Part shown: one piece after another, positions 59,352 to 64,000 of the stretch
Layout of the letters: every line of letters starts with the position of its first letter
How positions within the stretch are numbered: position 1 is the stretch's first letter
Assembly: GCF_000426065.1 (NCBI RefSeq)
Contig: NZ_AUEQ01000016.1
Coordinates: 124,001-188,000, forward strand
DNA length: 64,000 nucleotides
Origin: Mycobacterium sp. URHD0025
GTDB lineage: Bacteria; Actinomycetota; Actinomycetes; Mycobacteriales; Mycobacteriaceae
Direction of reading: 5' to 3'
Made by a program: the position numbers and the translations under genes
The notes under the pieces: generated by a model
The model's database searches: none
Seen by the model: only the letters and a program-made list of their open reading frames with translations
What the model was told of the DNA's origin: nothing

Positions 59352-61019
59352 TCAGCTCGAGTTGGCGTCCGAGGCGGACTGCGCCAGCTCGGTCAGCAGG
59401 GGCGGGATGTCCATCCGGCCGAGCATCACCTCGACGAACACCATGTGATCCGGTGTGGCCGCGGCTTTCGTCAGGGCATCGTCGAGCTCGCCGAAGGTGC
59501 TGACCCGGAACGTGAGTGCATCGGGGACGCCGAGGGCTGCGGGCAGCTCGGTCCAGCGCCATCCGGCGATGTCGTTGTATTCGGCTGTGATGCCGTGGAT
59601 TGCGCGTTCCACGGTGTAGCCGTCATTGTTGACGACGACCACAACGGGCGCCAAGCCCTCGCGGCCGAACGCGCCGAGCTCCTGGATGGTCAGCTGGGCG
59701 GCGCCGTCGCCGATCAGCAGCACCGTGCGGCGTCGGCGATCGGCGAGCCCGGCCCCGAGAGCGGCCGGCAGTGTGTAGCCGATGGAGCCCCACAGGGGCT
59801 GACCGATGAACGTCACCCCCGAGGGCAATCGGTGTCCGGCCATCCCGTAGAACGACGTGCCCTGATCGGCAAGCACCACGTTGCCCGGGGTCAGCGCTTG
59901 GGAAAGCCTGTCCCACAGAGCTTCCTGGGTCAGCGCGGTGTCGCGGCCCGGTGGGTCGACGGGATGCCGCGCCGGTAGCGGGGGCAGCGCCGGTGAGGTG
60001 ATACCGCGCTCGGTGAGGATGGCGGTGAGGGCGTCGAGTGCGGCTGCCATGTCCAGTGGGGCGTAGACCTGTCCGGCCACCACACTCTGGTTGACGCCGA
60101 TGTCGATGGTGCGCGCCGGGTCGATGCGCTGGCTGAAGAATCCGCTGACCATGTCGGTGAACAACACGCCCGCGGTCACCAGCACCGGCGCGTCCTCGAT
60201 CGCCTCGCGCACCGAATCCTCGCTGGCCGCACCGGCATAGATGCCCAGGTAGTTCGGTGAGCTCTCGTCGACCAGGCTCTTGCCCCACATCAGGGTGGCG
60301 TGGCCGACGGTGTCGGCGGCCAGCAGCGCGCTGAGTTCCTCGACGCAGCCCAGCCGGTGCACCAGGAAATCGGCGAGCACGGTCAGCCGGTGCTTCCCGA
60401 TCAGCTCGGCGGCCGCGGCGGTGAACATCGACAGCGCCCGCGGACTCGTGCCGCCGGTGTAGCGGGGCAGCGGCGCGGCGGGGGGTTCGGTGGGAAACCG
60501 GGCCACATCGGTGGCGATCAACAGGTAGCCGGGCCGCTTCTGCTCGCGGACCTCTGAGAGCACCCGGTCGATCTCACGTGTCGCCGTCGCGGGAGCCAGA
60601 TTGGCCTGGGCGCAAGTGATTTCGCGGCTGATCCGCAGGAAGTGCTCGAAGTCGCCGTCACCGAGGGTGTGATGCACGATCCGGCGCGCGCCCTGGGAAT
60701 CCTTGGACGGCGCGCCGACGATGTGTACCACCGGCACATGCTCGGCGTAACTTCCCGCGATCGCGTTGGCCGCCGACAGTTCGCCGACCCCGAACGTGGT
60801 GACCAGTGCGGCCATGCCACGCAGCCGGCCGTAGCCGTCGGCGGCGTAGCCGGCGTTGAGTTCGTTGGCGCCGCCGACCCACCGCAGGGTCGGGTGGGCC
60901 AGGACGTGGTCGAGGAACTCCAGCTGATAATCGCCGGGGACGCCGAAGACCTCGGTGACGCCGAGCTCTGCGAGCCGGTCGAGCAGATAGTCGCCGACGG
61001 TGTAGGGGTTTTCGCTCAT
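59352..61019 (-). CDS. kdc: Alpha-keto-acid/indolepyruvate decarboxylase (ThDP)
   Basis: The 555-aa enzyme is a thiamine diphosphate decarboxylase of branched-chain or aromatic 2-keto acids. The N-terminal DYLLDRLAELGVTEVFGVPGDY has the essential Glu and Asp region. The ThDP/Mg motif is LLIGDGAAQLTIQELGAFGREGLAPVVVV, read in parts as GDGAAQLT and the VNNDGYTVE at about residue 455. The homologue Rv0853c is annotated Kdc. It diverges from the CoA transferase gene with 17 bp between starts. Confidence 0.92.
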   Translation of the reverse strand: MSENPYTVGDYLLDRLAELGVTEVFGVPGDYQLEFLDHVLAHPTLRWVGGANELNAGYAADGYGRLRGMAALVTTFGVGELSAANAIAGSYAEHVPVVHIVGAPSKDSQGARRIVHHTLGDGDFEHFLRISREITCAQANLAPATATREIDRVLSEVREQKRPGYLLIATDVARFPTEPPAAPLPRYTGGTSPRALSMFTAAAAELIGKHRLTVLADFLVHRLGCVEELSALLAADTVGHATLMWGKSLVDESSPNYLGIYAGAASEDSVREAIEDAPVLVTAGVLFTDMVSGFFSQRIDPARTIDIGVNQSVVAGQVYAPLDMAAALDALTAILTERGITSPALPPLPARHPVDPPGRDTALTQEALWDRLSQALTPGNVVLADQGTSFYGMAGHRLPSGVTFIGQPLWGSIGYTLPAALGAGLADRRRRTVLLIGDGAAQLTIQELGAFGREGLAPVVVVVNNDGYTVERAIHGITAEYNDIAGWRWTELPAALGVPDALTFRVSTFGELDDALTKAAATPDHMVFVEVMLGRMDIPPLLTELAQSASDANSS

Positions 61020-61023
61020 CCTT

Positions 61024-61029
61024 TAGTGT
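61024..61029 (+). promoter_or_regulatory. -10 box for leaderless CoA transferase gene
   Basis: TAGTGT is seven bases before ATG 61037, supporting that start over GTG 61028. Confidence 0.5.
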
Positions 61030-61036
61030 GCCTCGC

Positions 61037-62119
61037 ATGACCAATACCGGACCGCTCGCCGGAGTGCGAGTTATCGAACTCGGCGGCATCGGCCCCGGGC
61101 CACATGCCGCGATGATGCTGTCGGACCTGGGCGCCGACGTGGTGCGGGTGCGCCGACCGGGTGGGCTGACCATGCCGGCCGAGAACGTCGACCTGCTGCA
61201 CCGGGGCAAGCGCATCGTGGACCTCGACGTCAAGGCCGAGCCGGGCAAGCTGCTGGATCTGGTCGCCAAGGCCGATGTGCTCTTGGACTGCTTCCGGCCC
61301 GGAACCTGCGAGCGCCTCGGCATCGGTCCGGCCGAGTGCGAGGCCGTCAACCCGCGGTTGATCTTCGCAAGGATCACCGGCTGGGGCCAGGACGGTCCGC
61401 TGGCCACCACCGCCGGTCACGACATCAACTACTTGTCGCAGACGGGCGCCCTCTCGGCGATCGGCTATCGCGACCGCCCGCCGGTGGCGCCGCTCAACCT
61501 CGTCGCGGATTTCGGTGGCGGCTCGATGCTCGTCGTCATCGGCATCGTCACCGCGCTGTATGAGCGGGAGCGCTCCGGTAAGGGGCAGGTGATCGATGCC
61601 GCGATGGTCGACGGCGTCAGCATGCTGTCGCAGATGATGTGGACCATGCGGGCCACCGGATCGTTGCGCGATGAACGCGAGTCGTTCCTGCTCGACGGCG
61701 GTGCCCCGTATTACCGGACCTACGAGACCTCTGACGGCGGTTACATGGCGGTCGGGTCGATCGAGCCGCAGTTCTTCGCACAGTTGGTCGCCGGTCTCGG
61801 CCTGGACCCCGGCGAGATTCCGGGCCAGTTCGAGCTGACCCGCTACGACGAGATGCGGGCCATCTTCACCGAGCGCTTCGCCACCAAGACGCGCGACGAA
61901 TGGACGGAGATCTTCTCGGGCACCGATGCCTGCGTGACACCGGTGCTCACCTGGGGCGAGGCCGCCAAGAGTGAGCATCTACGGGACCGGTCGACACTGA
62001 TCACCGTGGACGGCGTCGAGCAGGCCGCCCCGGCTCCGCGGTTCTCCCGGACGTCGCCGGCGGCACCCGGACGGCCACCGCAGTCGAGCACCGACATCGC
62101 CGACATCGGCTGGACCTGA
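61037..62119 (+). CDS. CaiB/BaiF CoA transferase, probable fatty-acyl-CoA racemase
   Basis: The 360-aa protein belongs to the class III CoA transferase/2-methylacyl-CoA racemase family. The N-terminal GVRVIELGGIGPGPHAAMML is typical. Racemase residues are suggested by AGHDINYLSQTG (His), NLVADFGGGSM (Asp) and VGSIEPQFF (Glu), which are the known catalytic trio in the M. tuberculosis enzyme MCR. It is Rv0855-like (far). A role in epimerising methyl-branched acyl-CoAs is therefore likely. Confidence 0.9.
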   Translation: MTNTGPLAGVRVIELGGIGPGPHAAMMLSDLGADVVRVRRPGGLTMPAENVDLLHRGKRIVDLDVKAEPGKLLDLVAKADVLLDCFRPGTCERLGIGPAECEAVNPRLIFARITGWGQDGPLATTAGHDINYLSQTGALSAIGYRDRPPVAPLNLVADFGGGSMLVVIGIVTALYERERSGKGQVIDAAMVDGVSMLSQMMWTMRATGSLRDERESFLLDGGAPYYRTYETSDGGYMAVGSIEPQFFAQLVAGLGLDPGEIPGQFELTRYDEMRAIFTERFATKTRDEWTEIFSGTDACVTPVLTWGEAAKSEHLRDRSTLITVDGVEQAAPAPRFSRTSPAAPGRPPQSSTDIADIGWT

Positions 62120-62178
62120 CGGGCAGCTGAGGTCTTTGGTCCCTGGCCATTGCGATCCACAGCGGCCACGATGAAGGT

Positions 62179-63084
62179 GTGACTTCCTCGAACGCACCCG
62201 TAGTGGTTGGAATCGACGGCAGCGATGGCGCGCTCGCTGCGGCCCGTTGGGCAGGCGCGGTTGCGTCGCGCTTCGGCGCACCGCTGCGCATCGTGCACGC
62301 TTTGCCGTCCGTCGGCCGCAACCTGACCCAGACCGCGGCTGCGTTTACCGCAGCGATGATGTCGTATCAGCGCGACATGGCCGACGCCTTCCTCAAGGCC
62401 GCTGAGGAGGCCGTGCGGGGTGATCACCCCGAGCTGTCGGTGTCCACGGTGTCGTTCAACGAACCCGCCGACCAGGTGCTGATCGACGCCGGTGCCGGCG
62501 CGCGTCTCGTTGTCCTCGGCGGCAAGAAGGTCACGCCGGCCGCGGCGCTGCTGCTCGGATCGACGGCGCTGTCGGTAGCCACCCGGGCCGCGTGCCCGGT
62601 GGTGGCCTTCCGTGGGGACCGGGTCGTACCGGGGGACGGCCCTGTCGTGGTCGGTGTCGACGACAGTCCCGCCGCGCAGGTCGCGCTGGCGACGGCATTC
62701 GAGTTCGCCGATCAGTTCGGGCTGGCGGTCAATGCTGTGCGCTCGTTGTCGTTGGCCGCACCGGCCGAGACGGGTGTCACCATCCCCCTGCTGATCGACT
62801 GGGATGGCGTGGAGTCCGCCGAACTGGCCGACCTCACCGAGACCGTCGACGTCCACAACAAACGTCACCCAAGCATCGAGGCCAAGTGTTTCATCGAGCC
62901 GGACTCGCCCGGCAAGGCGCTGCTGAAACACGTCGCCGACTCAGGGCTCGTGGTGGTCGGCTCCAGGGGTCGCAACGCACTGGCCGGTGTGCTGCTGGGT
63001 TCGACCAGCCTGAACCTCCTGCACCACAGCCCCGTGCCGGTGATCATCTGTCGCGCTGCACCAGAAGGAGATTCGGATGAGTGA
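62179..63084 (+). CDS. Universal stress protein with two UspA domains (1)
   Basis: The 301-aa protein has tandem USP domains (about 5-150 and 155-296). The ATP-binding signatures VVLGGKKVTPAAALLLGST and VVVGSRGRNALAGVLLGST (G-2x-G-9x-GS) end each half. Such tandem USPs bind ATP and are often hypoxia- or stress-induced in mycobacteria. The stop overlaps the next USP gene by eight bases, so the two are co-translated. GTG at 62179. Confidence 0.92.
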   Translation: MTSSNAPVVVGIDGSDGALAAARWAGAVASRFGAPLRIVHALPSVGRNLTQTAAAFTAAMMSYQRDMADAFLKAAEEAVRGDHPELSVSTVSFNEPADQVLIDAGAGARLVVLGGKKVTPAAALLLGSTALSVATRAACPVVAFRGDRVVPGDGPVVVGVDDSPAAQVALATAFEFADQFGLAVNAVRSLSLAAPAETGVTIPLLIDWDGVESAELADLTETVDVHNKRHPSIEAKCFIEPDSPGKALLKHVADSGLVVVGSRGRNALAGVLLGSTSLNLLHHSPVPVIICRAAPEGDSDE

Positions 63085-63949
63085 TCACGACGTCCGGCAC
63101 GGCATCGTCGTCGGAGTTGACGGATCGCCGTCCTCAGACGCAGCGGTCGCCTGGGCGGCGCGCGAAGCCGTGCTGCGGGGTGTCGGGCTCACACTGGTGC
63201 ACGCGCTCCCGGGTGCCGCGTCACCCGTTTGGCTGGATGTTGCGTTGCCGCAGGACTATTGGGACTACCAGGATCAGCAGGGCCAGGCGGTGCTCGATGC
63301 CGCGCGCCGCGTCGCCGTCACCACCATTGCCGGGCAGCAGGAACCCCGCATCATCGCGAAAGCGGTTCCCGGGCACGCGGTTGCCACGCTCATCGAATAC
63401 TCACGACAGGCCGATCTGGTGGTCGTGGGCTCTCGCGGTCTTAGCAAATGGGGGCGCCGCCTGCTCGGATCGGTCAGCTCGAGTATCGCCGCGCATGCCC
63501 ACGGACCGGTCGCTGTGATCCCTGACAACGACTATTCGTCGGAGGGGCCCGTGGTGGTCGGGGTCGACGGATCACGTGCCTCCGAATTCGCCACAGAGAT
63601 CGCGTTCGACGCGGCGTCACGCCGCGGTGTGGAGCTCGTGGTGGTGCACACCTGGACGGATCTGAACTTCGAGTTTCCCGACGTGAAGTGGGAAGACCTG
63701 AGTGCCGAAGCTGAGCGTGCGCTTGCTGAGCAACTGGCCGGATGGTGCGAGCGGTATCCCGATGTGGTGGTGCGGCGCGTGGTCATGCCCGACAAGCCCG
63801 CCCGGCAATTGCTGTCCCAGGCGGAAACCGCACAGCTCGTGGTGGTCGGCAATCGTGGACGCGGCGGATTCACCGGATTGCTCCTCGGCTCGGTCAGTTC
63901 CGCGGTCGTCAATTCCTCCACGACACCGGTGATCGTCGCGCGAAGCTGA
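63077..63949 (+). CDS. Universal stress protein with two UspA domains (2)
   Basis: A 290-aa tandem-USP protein with GIVVGVDGSPSSDAAVAWAA at the start. The two ATP loops are VVVGSRGLSKWGRRLLGSV and VVVGNRGRGGFTGLLLGSV. An AAGGAG site is in the tail of the preceding gene. Its mid-domain border is near residue 150. It is paired with the upstream USP, perhaps as a heterodimer. Confidence 0.92.
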   Translation: MSDHDVRHGIVVGVDGSPSSDAAVAWAAREAVLRGVGLTLVHALPGAASPVWLDVALPQDYWDYQDQQGQAVLDAARRVAVTTIAGQQEPRIIAKAVPGHAVATLIEYSRQADLVVVGSRGLSKWGRRLLGSVSSSIAAHAHGPVAVIPDNDYSSEGPVVVGVDGSRASEFATEIAFDAASRRGVELVVVHTWTDLNFEFPDVKWEDLSAEAERALAEQLAGWCERYPDVVVRRVVMPDKPARQLLSQAETAQLVVVGNRGRGGFTGLLLGSVSSAVVNSSTTPVIVARS

Positions 63950-63951
63950 GC

Positions 63952-64000
63952 TCAGCCCTTCCAGGGTTTGCTGTCGGAGCCCAAATGCCGACCTTTGGCG
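63952..64000 (-). CDS. 3' end of an unidentified reverse-strand gene (partial)
   Basis: The last 49 bases read on the reverse strand as AKGRHLGSDSKPWKG followed by TGA at 63952. Only 15 codons are visible. The stop lies three bases from the USP stop. Too short to assign a family. Confidence 0.35.
   Translation of the reverse strand, partial: AKGRHLGSDSKPWKG

Overview
The window is high-GC actinobacterial DNA with the gene order and signatures of a rapidly growing mycobacterium (Mycolicibacterium or Mycobacterium). The indicators are mycothiol synthase, an LmeA-like lipid-binding protein, DesA1, a DUF3073 protein, a DyP-encapsulin pair, DUF732 and Mce proteins, and many leaderless genes with TANNNT -10 boxes. 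From memory, the order from about 0.5 to 44.5 kb follows the M. tuberculosis Rv0784-Rv0826 neighbourhood and 58.9-62.1 kb resembles Rv0854-Rv0853c-Rv0855. No phage, insertion sequence, rRNA or CRISPR array was found, and no stretch over 300 bp lacks a feature.

0-21 kb: a de novo purine block (purSQ, purL, purF, purM) interleaved with a glutathione peroxidase, a flavin dehydrogenase, a DyP peroxidase-encapsulin nanocompartment pair, an M18 aminopeptidase, a VOC protein, membrane hydrolase and protease genes, an orphan Mce protein and an AspT-type exchanger preceded by a 16-codon leader ORF.

21-30 kb: DUF3073, YgfZ and PabC, then a candidate structured RNA with a 12-codon ORF. Next is a reverse-strand chain of a 32-aa membrane peptide, a nitrobindin-like protein and a lipoprotein. 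It is followed by the rhodanese operon (DUF4395, rhodanese, DUF1416), headed by a leaderless ORF ending in seven cysteine codons, the mark of a cysteine attenuator. Thioredoxin, LmeA, an OmpR-fold regulator and mshD follow.

30-45 kb: the phosphate system pstS-pstC-pstA-pstB with phoU nearby, a MarR-controlled quinone oxidoreductase, an LCP cell-wall ligase, dus, desA1, two tandem paralogous secreted proteins, a TetR/DUF2236 divergent pair, DUF732 and truncated haemoglobin N.

45-58.5 kb: four tRNA genes (Lys reverse; Glu, Asp, Phe forward) followed by an accessory stretch. It holds two separate Gly/Cys-rich membrane proteins, one in an overlapping operon with a DUF692 multinuclear iron oxygenase and a small partner protein. 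It also holds an L,D-transpeptidase, an NAD-salvage operon (PRPP synthetase-like, nicotinamide phosphoribosyltransferase, degenerate Nudix/NrtR-like) and a TetR regulon defined by two matching palindromes. The Gly/Cys-DUF692 locus is the best candidate for an under-described system.

58.5-64 kb: UBP zinc finger, SRPBCC, a ThDP 2-keto-acid decarboxylase, a CoA transferase/racemase, two tandem universal stress proteins and the edge of a reverse-strand gene.
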